From Calliopsis andreniformis (Eukaryota; Arthropoda; Insecta; Hymenoptera; Andrenidae): a DNA stretch of 64,000 bases. Below the pieces are notes generated by a model. It searched no databases, had not been told where the DNA came from, and saw only the letters and a list, made by a program, of their open reading frames with translations. The position numbers and the translations under genes are program-made. The stretch lies in contig NW_027480423.1 in the NCBI RefSeq assembly GCF_051401765.1, positions 12,028,001 to 12,092,000 of the forward strand, read 5' to 3'. The number at the start of each line of letters is the position of its first letter. Within the stretch, counting starts at the first letter, position 1. Positions 52,396-64,000 of this stretch are shown here, piece by piece.

Positions 52396-53459
52396 CGTTT
52401 TATACGATGGAAAAACTGTTGTATTTATATTGTATTTTATGCTTCTGGCGTTGACTTCTAAGGCCCTAGCTGTTCGATCTAGTGGAGCAACGCCCTAGAG
52501 TGAAGCCTACGTTGCCCTGAAAGGAGAAATGGCCATCACGTTCAAACTGGTTGCAATTAGTCCTTTTATACGATGGAAAAGCTGTTGTATTTATATCGTA
52601 TTTTATGCTTCCGGCGTTTACTTCTAAGGACCTAACTATTCGATCTGGTGGAGCAACGCCCTAGAGTGAAGCCTAGGTTCCTCGGAATGTGGAAATGACC
52701 ATAACTATCACACTGGTTGCAATTATTCGTTTTATACGATGGAAACGCTGTTGTATTTATATTGTATTTTATGCCTCTGGCGTTGACTTCTAAGGCCGTA
52801 GCTATTAGATGTGGTGGAGCAACGCCCTCGAGTGACGCCTAGGGTGCTTGGAACGTAGAAATGACCATTACTTTCACACTGGTTGCAATTATTCTTTTTA
52901 TACGATGGAAAAGCTGTTGTGTTTATATCGTATTTTATGCTTCTGGCGTTGACTTCTTAGGCCGTAACTATTCGGTCTGGTGGAGCAACGCCCTGGAGTG
53001 AAACCTAGGTTGCCCGGAACGCAGAATTGGCCATCACTTTCAAACTGGTTGCAATTATTCCTGTTATATGGTGGAAACACTGTTGTATTTTTTTTTGCAT
53101 TTTATGGTTCGGGCGTTGACTTCTAAGGCCCTAACTATTCAATCCGTTGGAGCAACGCCCTAGGGTGAAGCCTAGGTGGCTCGGAAAGTAGAATTGACAA
53201 TAAGTTTCAAACTGGTTGCAATTATTCGTTTTGTACGATGGAAAAACTGTTGTATTTATATTGTATTTTATGCTTCTGGCGTTGACTTCTAAGGCACTAG
53301 CTATTTGGTCTGGTGGAGCAACGCGCTGGAGTGAAACCTAGGTTGCCCGGAACGTAGAATTGGCCATCACTTTCAAACTGGTTGCAATTATTCCTGATAT
53401 ATGATGGAAACACTGTTGTATTTTTTTTGCATTTTATGGTTCGGGCGTTGACTTCTAAG
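52297..53459. repeat. Seven-monomer tandem duplication, copy 1
   Basis: The unit is 1163 bp (7 x 166 plus one T). It holds the cassette monomers with GCCCTGAAAGGAG, TTCCTCGGAATG, CTATTAGATGTGG with GCCCTCGAGTGACG (a CTCGAG site), and B monomers with GTAGAATTGACAATAAG and TTTTGTACGATGG. Confidence 0.88.
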
Positions 53460-54627
53460 GCCCTAACTATTCAATCTGTTGGAGCAACACCCTAGGGTGA
53501 AGCCTAGGTTGCTCGGAAAGTAGAAATGACCATAAGTATCATACTGGTTGCAATTATTCGTTTTATACGATGGAAAAACTGTTGTATTTATATTGTATTT
53601 TATGCTTCTGGCGTTGACTTCTAAGGCCCTAGCTGTTCGATCTAGTGGAGCAACGCCCTAGAGTGAAGCCTACGTTGCCCTGAAAGGAGAAATTGCCATC
53701 ACGTTCAAACTGGTTGCAATTAGTCCTTTTATACGATGGAAAAGCTGTTGTATTTATATCGTATTTTATGCTTCCGGCGTTTACTTCTAAGGACCTAACT
53801 ATTCGATCTGGTGGAGCAACGCCCTAGAGTGAAGCCTAGGTTCCTCGGAATGTGGAAATGACCATAACTATCACACTGGTTGCAATTATTCGTTTTATAC
53901 GATGGAAACGCTGTTGTATTTATATTGTATTTTATGCCTCTGGCGTTGACTTCTAAGGCCGTAGCTATTAGATGTGGTGGAGCAACGCCCTCGAGTGACG
54001 CCTAGGGTGCTTGGAACGTAGAAATGACCATTACTTTCACACTGGTTGCAATTATTCTTTTTATACGATGGAAAAGCTGTTGTGTTTATATCGTATTTTA
54101 TGCTTCTGGCGTTGACTTCTTAGGCCGTAACTATTCGGTCTGGTGGAGCAACGCCCTGGAGTGAAACCTAGGTTGCCCGGAACGCAGAATTGGCCATCAC
54201 TTTCAAACTGGTTGGAATTATTCCTGTTATATGGTGGAAACACTGTTGTATTTTTTTTTGCATTTTATGGTTCGGGCGTTGACTTCTAAGGCCCTAACTA
54301 TTCAATCCGTTGGAGCAACGCCCTAGGGTGAAGCCTAGGTGGCTCGGAAAGTAGAATTGACAATAAGTTTCAAACTGGTTGCAATTATTCGTTTTGTACG
54401 ATGGAAAAACTGTTGTATTTATATTGTATTTTATGCTTCTGGCGTTGACTTCTAAGGCACTAGCTATTTGGTCTGGTGGAGCAACGCGCTGGAGTGAAAC
54501 CTAGGTTGCCCGGAACGTAGAATTGGCCATCACTTTCAAACTGGTTGCAATTATTCCTGATATATGATGGAAACACTGTTGTATTTTTTTTGCATTTTAT
54601 GGTTCGGGCGTTGACTTCTATGGCCCT
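53460..54627. repeat. Seven-monomer tandem duplication, copy 2
   Basis: Head-to-tail copy of 52297-53459 with few changes: CAACACCC for CAACGCCC near 53485, AAATTGCCATC near 53691 and GGTTGGAATTATTCC near 54211. The unit contains an odd number of monomers and so reverses the A/B phase. Confidence 0.88.
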
Positions 54628-56382
54628 AACTATTCAATCTGTTGGAGCAACACCCTAGGGTGAAGCCTAGCTTGCTCGGAAAGTAGATGTGACCATAAGT
54701 TTCATACTGGTTGCAATTATTCGTTTTATACGGTGGAACAGCTATTGTATTTATATCGTATTTTATGCTTCTGGCGTTGACTTCTTAGGCCGTAACTATT
54801 TGGTCTGGTGGAGCAACGCCCTAGAGTGAAGTCTAGGTTTCCCGGGACGTAGAATTGGCCATCACTTTCAAACTGGTTGCAATTATTCCTGATATATGAT
54901 GGAAACACTGTTGTATTTTTTTTGCATTTTATGGTTCGGGCGTTGACTTCTAAGGCCCTCGCTATTCAATCTGTTGGAGCAACGCCCTAGGGTAAAGCCT
55001 AAGTTGCTCGGAATGTAGAAATGACCATTAGTTTCATACTGGCTGCAATTATTCGTTTTATACGATGGAAAAACTGTTGTATTTATATTGTATTTTATGC
55101 TTCTGGCGTTGACTTCTAAGGCACTATCTATTCGGTCTGGTGGAGCAACGCGCTGGAGTGAAACCTAGGTTGCCCGGAACGTAGAATTGGCCATTACTTT
55201 CAAACTGGTTGCAATTATTCCTGATATATTATGGAAACACTGTTGTATTTTTTTTTGCATTTTATGGTACGGGCGTTGACTTCTAAGGCCCTAACTATTC
55301 AATCTGTTGGAGCAACGCCCTAGGGTGAAGCCTAGGTTGCTCGAAAAGTAGAAATGACCATAAGTTTCATACTGGTTGCAATTATTCGTTTTATACGATG
55401 GAAAAACTGTTGTATTTATATTGTATTTTATGCTTCTGGCGTTGACTTCTAAGGCACTATCTATTCGATCTGGTGGAGCAACGCCCTAGAGCGAAGCCTA
55501 GGTTGCCCGGAACGTAGAATTGGCCATCACTTCCAAACTGGTTGCAATTATTCCTATTATATGATGGAAACACTGTTGTATTTTTCTTGCATTTTATGCA
55601 TCGGGCGTTGACTTCTAAGGCTCTAACTATTCAATCTGTTGGAGCAACACCCTAGGGTGAAGCCTAGCTTGCTCGGAAAGTAGAAGTGACCATAAGTTTC
55701 ATACTGGTTGCAATTATTCGTTTTATACGGTGGAACAGCTATTGTATTTATATCGTATTTTATGCTTCTGGCGTTGACTTCTTAGGCCGTAACTATTTGG
55801 TCTGGTGGAGCAACGCCCTAGAGTGAAGTATAGGTTTCCCGGAACGTAGAATTGGCCATCACTTTCAAACAGGTTACAATTATTCGTTTTATACGATGCA
55901 AACGCTGTTGTATTTATATCGTATTTTATGCTTCTGACGTTTACTTCTAAGGACCTAACTATTCGATCTGGTGGAGCAACGCCCTAGAGTGGATCCTAGG
56001 TTGCTCGGAATGTAGAAATGACCATAACTTTCACACTGGTTGCAATTATTCGTTTTATACGATGGAAAAGCTGTTGTATTTATATTGTATTTTATGCTTC
56101 TGGCGTTGACTTCTAAGGCACTAACTATTCGATCTGGTGGAGCAACGCCCTAGAGTGAAGCCTAGGTTGCCCGGGACGTAGAATTGGCCACCACTTAAAA
56201 ACTGGTTGCAATTATTCCTGTTATGTTATGGAAACACTGTTGTATTTTTATTGCATTTTATGCTTCGGGCGTTGACTTCTAAGGCCCTAACTATTCAATC
56301 TGTTGGAGCAACGCCCTAGGGTGAAGCCTAGGTTGCTCGGAAAGTAGAAATGACCATAAGTATCATACTGGTTGCAATTATT
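54628..56382. repeat. Segment of a second 24-monomer-offset repeat, copy 2
   Basis: Partner of 50641-52395. The following cassette monomer (56387) lies 21 monomers, not 24, after its counterpart at 52898, so three monomers were lost at the junction near 56383. Confidence 0.83.
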
Positions 56383-56599
56383 CTTTTTATACGATGGAAA
56401 AGCTGTTGTGTTTATATCGTATTTTATGCTTCTGGCGTTGACTTCTTAGGCCGTAACTATTCGGTCTGGTGGAGCAACGCCCTGGAGTGAAACCTAGGTT
56501 GCCCGGAACGCAGAATTGGCCATCACTTTCAAACTGGTTGCAATTATTCCTGTTATATGGTGGAAACACTGTTGTATTTTTTTTTGCATTTTATGGTTC

Positions 56600-58119
56600 G
56601 GGCGTTGACTTCTAAGGCCCTAACTATTCAATCCGTTGGAGCAACGCACTAGGGTGAAGCCTAGGTGGCTCGGAAAGTAGAATTGACAATAAGTTTCAAA
56701 CTGGTTGCAATTATTCGTTTTGTACGATGGAAAAACTGTTGTATTTATATTGTATTTTATACTTCTGGCGTTGACTTCTAAGGCACTAGCTATTTGGTCT
56801 GGTGGAGCAACGCCCTAGAGTGAAGTCTAGGTTTCCCGGAACGTAGAATTGGCCATCACTTTCAAACTGGTTGCAATTATTCCTGATATATGATGGAAAC
56901 ACTGTTGTATTTTTTTTGCATTTTATGGTTCGGGCGTTGACTTCTAGGGCCCTAACTATTCAATCTGTTGGAGCAACGCCCTAGGGTGAAGCCTAGGTTG
57001 CTCGGAAAGCAGAAATGACCATATGTTTCATACTGGCTGCAATTATTCGTTTTATACGATGGAAAAACTGTTGTATTTATATTGTATTTTATGCTTCTGG
57101 CGTTGACTTCTAAGGTACTAACTATTCGATCTGGTGGAGCAACGCCCTAGAGTGAAGCCTAGGTTGCCTGGAACGTAGAATTGGCCATCACTTTCAAACT
57201 GGTTGCAATTATTCCTGTTATATGAAAGATACACTGTTGTATTTTTACTGCATTTTATGCTTCGGGCGTTGACTTCCAAGGCCCTAACTATTCAATCTGT
57301 TGGAGCAACGCCATAGGGTCAAGCCTAGCTTGCTCGGAAAGTAGAAATGACCATAAGTTTCATACTGGTTGCAATTATTCGTTTTATACGATGGAAATGC
57401 TGTTGTATTTATATCGTATTTTATGCTTCTGGCGTTGACTTCTTAGGCCGTAACTATTCGGTCTGGTGGAGCAACGCGCTGGAGTGAAACCTAGGTTGCC
57501 CGGAACGTAGAATTGGCCATCACTTTCAAACTGGTTGCAATTATTCCTGATATATGATGGAAACACTGTTGTATTTTTTTGCATTTTATGGTTCGGGCGT
57601 CGACTTCTAAGGCCCTAACTATTCAATCTGTTGGAGCAACGCCCTAGGGTGAAGCCTAGGTTGCTCGGAAGGTAGAAATGACCATAAGTTTCATACTGGT
57701 TGCAATTATTCGTTTCATACGATGGAAAAACTGTTGTATTTATATTGTATTTTATGCTTCTGGCGTTGACGTCTAAGGCACTAACTACTCGATCTGGTGG
57801 AGCAACGCCCTAGAGTGAAGCCTAGGTTGCCTGGAACGTAGAATTGGCCATCACTTTCAAACTGGTTGCAATTATTCCTGTTATATGATAGATACACTGT
57901 TGTATTTTTACTGCATGTTATGCTTCGGGCGTTGACTTCTAAGGCCCTAACTATTCAATCTGTTGGAGCAATGCCATAGGGTCAAGCCTAGCTTGCTCGG
58001 AAAGTAGAAATGACCATAAGTTTCATACTGGTTGCAATTATTCGTTTTATATGATGGAAATGCTGTTGTATTTATATCGTATTTTATGCTTCTGGCGTTG
58101 ACTTCTTAGGCCGTAACTA
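56600..58119. repeat. Nine-monomer block duplicated 4316 bp apart, copy 1
   Basis: Matches about 60916-62435 (offset 26 monomers). Shared marks are AAGGTACTAAC, ACCATATGTTTC, TATGAAAGATACAC, GACTTCCAAGG, a shortened seven-T run with GGGCGTCGACTTC (a GTCGAC site), CGTTTCATACG and TACTGCATGTTATG. Confidence 0.87.
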
Positions 58120-58274
58120 TTCGGTCTGGTGGAGCAACGCGCTGGAGTGAAACCTAGGTTGCCCGGAACGTAGAATTGGCCATCACTTTCAAACTGGTTG
58201 CAATTCTTCCTGATATATGATGGAAACACTGTTGTATTTTTTTTGCATTTTATGGTTCGGGCGTTGACTTCTAT

Positions 58275-60267
58275 GGCCCTAACTATTCAATCTGTTGGAG
58301 CAACACCCTAGGGTGAAGCCTAGCTTGCTCGGAAAGTAGATGTGACCATAAGTTTCATACTGGTTGCAATTATTCGTTTTATACGGTGGAACAGCTATTG
58401 TATTTATATCGTATTTTATGCTTCTGGCGTTGACTTCTTAGGCCGTAACTATTTGGTCTGGTGGAGCAACGCCCTAGAGTGAAGTCTAGGTTTCCCGGAA
58501 CGTAGAATTGGCCATCACTTTCAAACTGGTTGCAATTATTCCTGATATATGATGGAAACACTGTTGTATTTTTTTTGCATTTTATGGTTCGGGCGTTGAC
58601 TTCTAAGGCCCTAGCTATTCAATCTGTTGGAGCAACGCCCTAGGGTGAAGCCTAAGTTGCTCGGAATGTAGAAATGACCATAAGTTTCATACTGGCTGCA
58701 ATTATTCGTTTTATACGATGGAAAAACTGTTGTATTTATATTGTATTTTATGCTTCTGGCGTTGACTTCTAAGGCACTATCTATTCGGTCTGGTGGAGCA
58801 ACGCGCTGGAGTGAAACCTAGGTTGCCCGGAACGTAGAATTGGCCATTACTTTCAAACTGGTTGCAATTATTCCTGATATATGATGGAAACACTGTTGTA
58901 TTTTTTTTTGCATTTTATGGTACGGGCGTTGACTTCTAAGGCCCTAACTATTCAATCTGTTGGAGCAACGCCCTAGGGTGAAGCCTAGGTTGCTCGAAAA
59001 GTAGAAATGACCATAAGTTTCATACTGGTTGCAATTATTCGTTTTATACGATGGAAAAACTGTTGTATTTATATTGTATTTTATGCTTCTGGCGTTGACT
59101 TCTAAGGCACTATCTATTCGATCTGGTGGAGCAACGCCCTAGAGCGAAGCCTAGGTTGCCCGGAACGTAGAATTGGCCATCACTTCCAAACTGGTTGCAA
59201 TTATTCCTATTATATGATGGAAACACTGTTGTATTTTTCTTGCATTTTATGCATCGGGCGTTGACTTCTAAGGCTCTAACTATTCAATCTGTTGGAGCAA
59301 CACCCTAGGGTGAAGCCTAGCTTGCACGGAAAGTAGAAGTGACCATAAGTTTCATACTGGTTGCAATTATTCGTTTTATACGGTGGAACAGCTATTGTAT
59401 TTATATCGTATTTTATGCTTCTGGCGTTGACTTCTTAGGCCGTAACTATTTGGTCTGGTGGAGCAACGCCCTAGAGTGAAGTCTAGGTTTCCCGGGACGT
59501 AGAATTGGCCATCACTTTCAAACTGGTTGCAATTATTCCTGATATATGATGGAAACACTGTTGTATTTTTTTTGCATTTTATGGTTCGGGCGTTGACTTC
59601 TAAGGCCCTAGCTATTCAATCTGTTGGAGCAACGCCCTAGGGTAAAGCCTAAGTTGCTCGGAATGTAGAAATGACCATAAGTTTCATACTGGCTGCAATT
59701 ATTCGTTTTATACGATGGAAAAACTGTTGTATTTATATTGTATTTTATGCTTCTGGCGTTGACTTCTAAGGCACTATCTATTCGGTCTGGTGGAGCAACG
59801 CGCTGGAGTGAAACCTAGGTTGCCCGGAACGTAGAATTGGCCATTACTTTCAAACTGGTTGCAATTATTCCTGATATATGATGGAAACACTGTTGTATTT
59901 TTTTTGCATTTTATGGTTCGGGCGTTGACTTCTAAGGCCCTAGCTATTCAATCTGTTGGAGCAACGCCCTAGGGTGAAGCCTAAGTTGCTCGGAATGTAG
60001 AAATGACCATAAGTTTCATACTGGTTGCAATTATTCGTTTTATACGATGGAAAAACTGTTGTATTTATATTGTATTTTATGCTTCTGGCGTTGACTTCTA
60101 AGGCACTATCTATTCGATCTGGTGGAGCAACGCCCTAGAGCGAAGTCTAGGTTGCCCGGAACGTAGAATTGGCCATCACTTCCAAACTGGTTGCAATTAT
60201 TCCTATTATATGATGGAAACACTGTTGTATTTTTCTTGCATTTTATGCATCGGGCGTTGACTTCTAA
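58275..60267. repeat. Six-monomer higher-order repeat, two copies and a partial third
   Basis: The 17-mer with ACGGTGGAACAGC recurs at 58372, 59369 and 60365, spacings 997 and 996 bp (six monomers). Units run about 58275-59271 and 59272-60267; a third begins at 60268 and departs near 60520. The T-run varies between eight and nine T, which explains the one-base length changes. Confidence 0.84.
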
Positions 60268-60519
60268 GGCTCTAACTATTCAATCTGTTGGAGCAACACC
60301 CTCGGGTGAAGCCTAGCTTGCTCGGAAAGTAGAAGTGACCATAAGTTTCATACTGGTTGCAATTATTCGTTTTATACGGTGGAACAGCTATTGTATTTAT
60401 ATCGTATTTTATGCTTCTGGCGTTGACTTCTTAGGCCGTAACTATTTGGTCTGGTGGAGCAAAGCCCTAGAGTGAAGTCTAGGTTTCCCGGAACGTAGAA
60501 TTGGCCATCACTTTCAAAC

Positions 60520-60915
60520 TGCTTACAATTATTCGTTTTATACGATGCAAACGCTGTTGTATTTATATCGTATTTTATGCTTCTGACGTTTACTTCTAAG
60601 GACCTAACTATTCGATCTGGTGGAGCAACGCCCTAGAGTGGATCCTAGGTTGCTCGGAATGTAGAAATGACCATAACTTTCACACTGGTTGCAATTATTC
60701 GTTTTATACGATGGAAAAGCTGTTGTATTTATATTGTATTTTATGCTTCTGGCGTTGACTTCTAAGGCACTAACTAATCGATCTGGTGGAGCAACGCCCT
60801 AGAGTGAAGCCTAGGTTGCCCGGGACGTAGAATTGGCCACCACTTAAAAACTGGTTGCAATTATTCCTGTTATGTTATGGAAACACTGTTGTATTTTTAT
60901 TGCATTTTATGCTTC
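60520..60915. repeat. Satellite segment with GGATCC and CACTTAAAAACTGG monomers
   Basis: Resembles 55.87-56.27 kb at an offset of about 28 monomers (GGATCC at 60640 against 55991). A private change is ACTAATCGATC near 60773. Only satellite is present. Confidence 0.8.
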
Positions 60916-62435
60916 GGGCGTTGACTTCTAAGGCCCTAACTATTCAATCCGTTGGAGCAACGCCCTAGGGTGAAGCCTAGGTGGCTCGGAAAGTAGAATT
61001 GACAATAAGTTTCAAACTGGTTGCAATTATTCGTTTTGTACGATGGAAAAACTGTTGTATTTATATTGTATTTTATGCTTCTGGCGTTGACTTCTAAGGC
61101 ACTAGCTATTTGGTCTGGTGGAGCAACGCCCTAGAGTGAAGTCTAGGTTTCCCGGAACGTAGAATTGGCCATCACTTTCAAACTGGTTGCAATTATTCCT
61201 GATATATGATGGAAACACTGTTGTATTTTTTTTGCATTTTATGGTTCGGGCGTTGACTTCTAGGGCCCTAACTATTCAATCTGTTGGAGCAACGCCCTAG
61301 GGTGAAGCCTAGGTTGCTCGGAAAGTAGAAATGACCATATGTTTCATACTGGCTGCAATTATTCGTTTTATACGATGGAAAAACTGTTGTATTTATATTG
61401 TATTTTATGCTTCTGGCGTTGACTTCTAAGGTACTAACTATTCGATCTGGTGGAGCAACGCCCTAGAGTGAAGCCTAGGTTGCCTGGAACGTAGAATTGG
61501 CCATCACTTTCAAACTGGTTGCAATTATTCCTGTTATATGAAAGATACACTGTTGTATTTTTACTGCATTTTATGCTTCGGGCGTTGACTTCCAAGGCCC
61601 TAACTATTCAATCTGTTGGAGCAACGCCATAGGGTCAAGCCTAGCTTGCTCGGAAAGTAGAAATGACCATAAGTTTCATACTGGTTGCAATTATTCGTTT
61701 TATACGATGGAAATGCTGTTGTATTTATATCGTATTTTATGCTTCTGGCGTTGACTTCTTAGGCCGTAACTATTCGGTCTGGTGGAGCAACGCGCTGGAG
61801 TGAAACCTAGGTTGCCCGGAACGTAGAATTGGCCATCACTTTCAAACTGGTTGCAATTATTCCTGATATATGATGGAAACACTGTTGTATTTTTTTGCAT
61901 TTTATGGTTCGGGCGTCGACTTCTAAGGCCCTAACTATTCAATCTGTTGGAGCAACGCCCTAGGGTGAAGCCTAGGTTGCTCGGAAGGTAGAAATGACCA
62001 TAAGTTTCATACTGGTTGCAATTATTCGTTTCATACGATGGAAAAACTGTTGTATTTATATTGTATTTTATGCTTCTGGCGTTGACGTCTAAGGCACTAA
62101 CTACTCGATCTGGTGGAGCAACGCCCTAGAGTGAAGCCTAGGTTGCCTGGAACGTAGAATTGGCCATCACTTTCAAACTGGTTGCAATTATTCCTGTTAT
62201 ATGATAGATACACTGTTGTATTTTTACTGCATGTTATGCTTCGGGCGTTGACTTCTAAGGCCCTAACTATTCAATCTGTTGGAGCAATGCCATAGGGTCA
62301 AGCCTAGCTTGCTCGGAAAGTAGAAATGACCATAAGTTTCATACTGGTTGCAATTATTCGTTTTATATGATGGAAATGCTGTTGTATTTATATCGTATTT
62401 TATGCTTCTGGCGTTGACTTCTTAGGCCGTAACTA
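60916..62435. repeat. Nine-monomer block duplicated 4316 bp apart, copy 2
   Basis: Partner of 56600-58119, sharing the GTCGAC variant and the shortened T-run. It departs in the monomer at 62433, where TATTTGGTC replaces TATTCGGTC. Confidence 0.87.
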
Positions 62436-64000
62436 TTTGGTCTGGTGGAGCAACGCCCTAGAGTGAAGTCTAGGTTTCCCGGAACGTAGAATTGGCCATC
62501 ACTTTCAAACTGGTTGCAATTATTCCTGATATATGTTGGAAACACTGTTGTATTTTTTTTGCATTTTATGGTTCGGGCGTTGACTTCTAAGGCCCTAGCT
62601 ATTCAATCTGTTGGAGCAACGCCCTGGGGTGAAGCCTAAGTTGCTCGGAATGTAGAAATGACCATAAGTTTCATACTGGCTGCAATTATTCGTTTTATAC
62701 GATGGAAAAACTGTTGTATTTATATTGTATTTTATGCTTCTGGCGTTGACTTCTAAGGCACTATCTATTCGGTCTGGTGGAGCAACGCGCTGGAGTGAAA
62801 CCTAGGTTGCCCGGAACGTAGAATTGGCCATTACTTTCAAACTGGTTGCAATTATTCCTGATATATGATGGAAACACTGTTGTATTTTTTTTTGCATTTT
62901 ATGGTACGGGCGTTGACTTCTAAGGCCCTAACTATTCAATCTGTTGGAGCAACGCCCTAGGGTGAAGCCTAGGTTGCTCGAAAAGTAGAAATGACCATAA
63001 GTTTCATACTGGTTGCAATTATTCGTTTTATACGATGGAAAAACTGTTGTATTTATATTGTATTTTATGCTTCTGGCGTTGACTTCTAAGGCACTATCTA
63101 TTCGATCTGGTGGAGCAACGCCCTAGAGCGAAGCCTAGGTTGCCCGGAACGTAGAATTGGCCATCACTTCCAAACTGGTTGCAATTATTCCTATTATATG
63201 ATGGAAACACTGTTGTATTTTTTTTGCATTTTATGGTTCGGGCGTTGACTTCTAAGGCCCTAACTATTCAATCTGTTGGAGCAACAACCTAGGGTGAAGC
63301 CTAGCTTGCTCGGAAAGTAGATGTGACCATAAGTTTCATACTGGTTGCAATTATTCGTTTTATACGGTGGAACAGCTATTGTATTTATATCGTATTTTAT
63401 GCTTCTGGCGTTGACTTCTTAGGCCGTAACTATTTGGTCTGGTGGAGCAACGCCCTAGAGTGAAGTCTAGGTTTCCCGGAACGTAGAATTGGCCATCACT
63501 TTCAAACTGGTTGCAATTATTCCTGATATATGTTGGAAACACTGTTGTATTTTTTTTGCATTTTATGGTTCGGGCGTTGACTTCTAAGGCCCTAGCTATT
63601 CAATCTGTTGGAGCAACGCCCTAGGGTGAAGCCTAAGTTGCTCGGAATGTAGAAATGACCATAAGTTTCATACTGGCTGCAATTATTCGTTTTATACGAT
63701 GGAAAAACTGTTGTATTTATATTGTATTTTATGCTTCTGGCGTTGACTTCTAAGGCACTATCTATTCGGTCTGGTGGAGCAACGCGCTGGAGTGAAACCT
63801 AGGTTGCCCGGAACGTAGAATTGGCCATTACTTTCAAACTGGTTGCAATTATTCCTGATATATGATGGAAACACTGTTGTATTTTTTTTTGCATTTTATG
63901 GTACGGGCGTTGACTTCTAAGGCCCTAACTATTCAATCTGTTGGAGCAACGCCCTAGGGTGAAGCCTAGGTTGCTCGAAAAGTAGAAATGACCATAAGTT
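62436..64000. repeat. Six-monomer units continuing past the window end
   Basis: This stretch resembles 58.45-60.0 kb. ATATGTTGGAAACAC near 62530 recurs near 63527 (997 bp). The final bases are inside a B monomer, so the array continues beyond the window. Confidence 0.84.

Larger units (their letters stand above)
1..64000. repeat. Satellite DNA array, 166 bp monomer, about 385 tandem copies
   Basis: The start landmark of the monomer (GG after GACTTCTAA) recurs at 3, 169, 335, 501, 667, 833 and 999, exactly 166 bp apart, and the same landmarks continue to the end of the window. All monomers lie in one orientation. Length departures are only 1 to 3 bases, mostly in the T-run of type A, plus a 3-base loss near 13740 and 14726, a 2-base loss near 13915 and a 1-base loss near 15725 and 21697. 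No stretch over a few tens of bases lacks the repeat, so nothing is inserted in it. Because 166 is not a multiple of 3, each monomer shifts frame and no long reading frame can pass through; the recurring 60 to 79 codon frames are not genes. The role is inferred: arrays of this form are usual at centromeres or in constitutive heterochromatin. The family is not recognised. Confidence 0.98.

Noticed and set aside
1..64000. CRISPR array
   Set aside because: The repeat is regular, but there are no unique spacers: all 166 bp of each unit is repeated.
1..64000. Bacterial or phage sequence with small genes
   Set aside because: No coding density, ribosome binding sites or RNA genes are seen. The organisation is that of a eukaryotic satellite.
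1..64000. Alpha satellite (171 bp) or other named satellite
   Set aside because: The period is 166 bp and I see no recognisable alpha-satellite sequence. Similar lengths are known in several lineages, so length alone identifies nothing.

Overview
The whole 64 kb window is one uninterrupted eukaryotic satellite DNA array. The unit is a 166 bp monomer, always in the same orientation. I could follow it from base 1 to base 64000 and found no gene, RNA gene, transposon, telomere repeat or unique spacer. The only open reading frames are short ones (60 to 79 codons) recurring at multiples of the monomer length; they are shadows of the repeat. The sequence suggests a centromeric or heterochromatic block from a long-read assembly. 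I do not recognise the satellite family and cannot name the organism. By hand count the type-B consensus is about 39% G+C and keeps five CpGs per 166 bp (observed/expected about 0.8), so it shows no strong CpG decay.

Two main monomer classes tend to alternate, giving a 332 bp dimer. Type A carries 'AATTGGCC', 'CTGATATATGATGG' or similar, a T-run, and 'TCGGGCGTTG'. Type B carries 'CAATCTGTTGG', the twin CCTAGG dyad, 'AAATGACCATAAG' and 'CGTTTTATACGATGG'. Several other variants exist, including a diagnostic 'CTATTAGATGTGG' monomer and an 'AACAACAGCC' monomer. On top of this lie higher-order repeats (HORs) whose lengths are integer multiples of 166 bp: 6, 7, 9, 10, 12, 24 and longer.

Layout: (I) 1-9137, a 24-monomer HOR of 3.99 kb in two full copies and a truncated third, each full unit built as 6 + 9 + 9 monomers. 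(II) 9138-15165, an irregular mosaic with short duplications. (III) 15166-22938, two 1.8 kb copies of one block flanking a 12-monomer HOR present twice and almost identical. (IV) 22627-25417, a 10-monomer HOR. (V) 25418-46448, large segmental duplications (offsets of 34, 38, 40, 59, 61 and 65 monomers) with HOR units of 12, 9 and 10 monomers side by side. (VI) 45773-48706, a second 10-monomer HOR. (VII) about 48.9-64 kb, interleaved 24-, 12-, 7- and 6-monomer repeats.

The most notable observations are a conserved hairpin-capable dyad whose arms covary in several monomer classes, a second inverted repeat competing for the same arm, and a CENP-B-box-like 17-mer matching 8 of 9 core bases in a monomer class seen only from about 17.2 kb onward. 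Different HOR lengths also coexist within one array. All similarity statements were made by eye; no alignment or database search was run.
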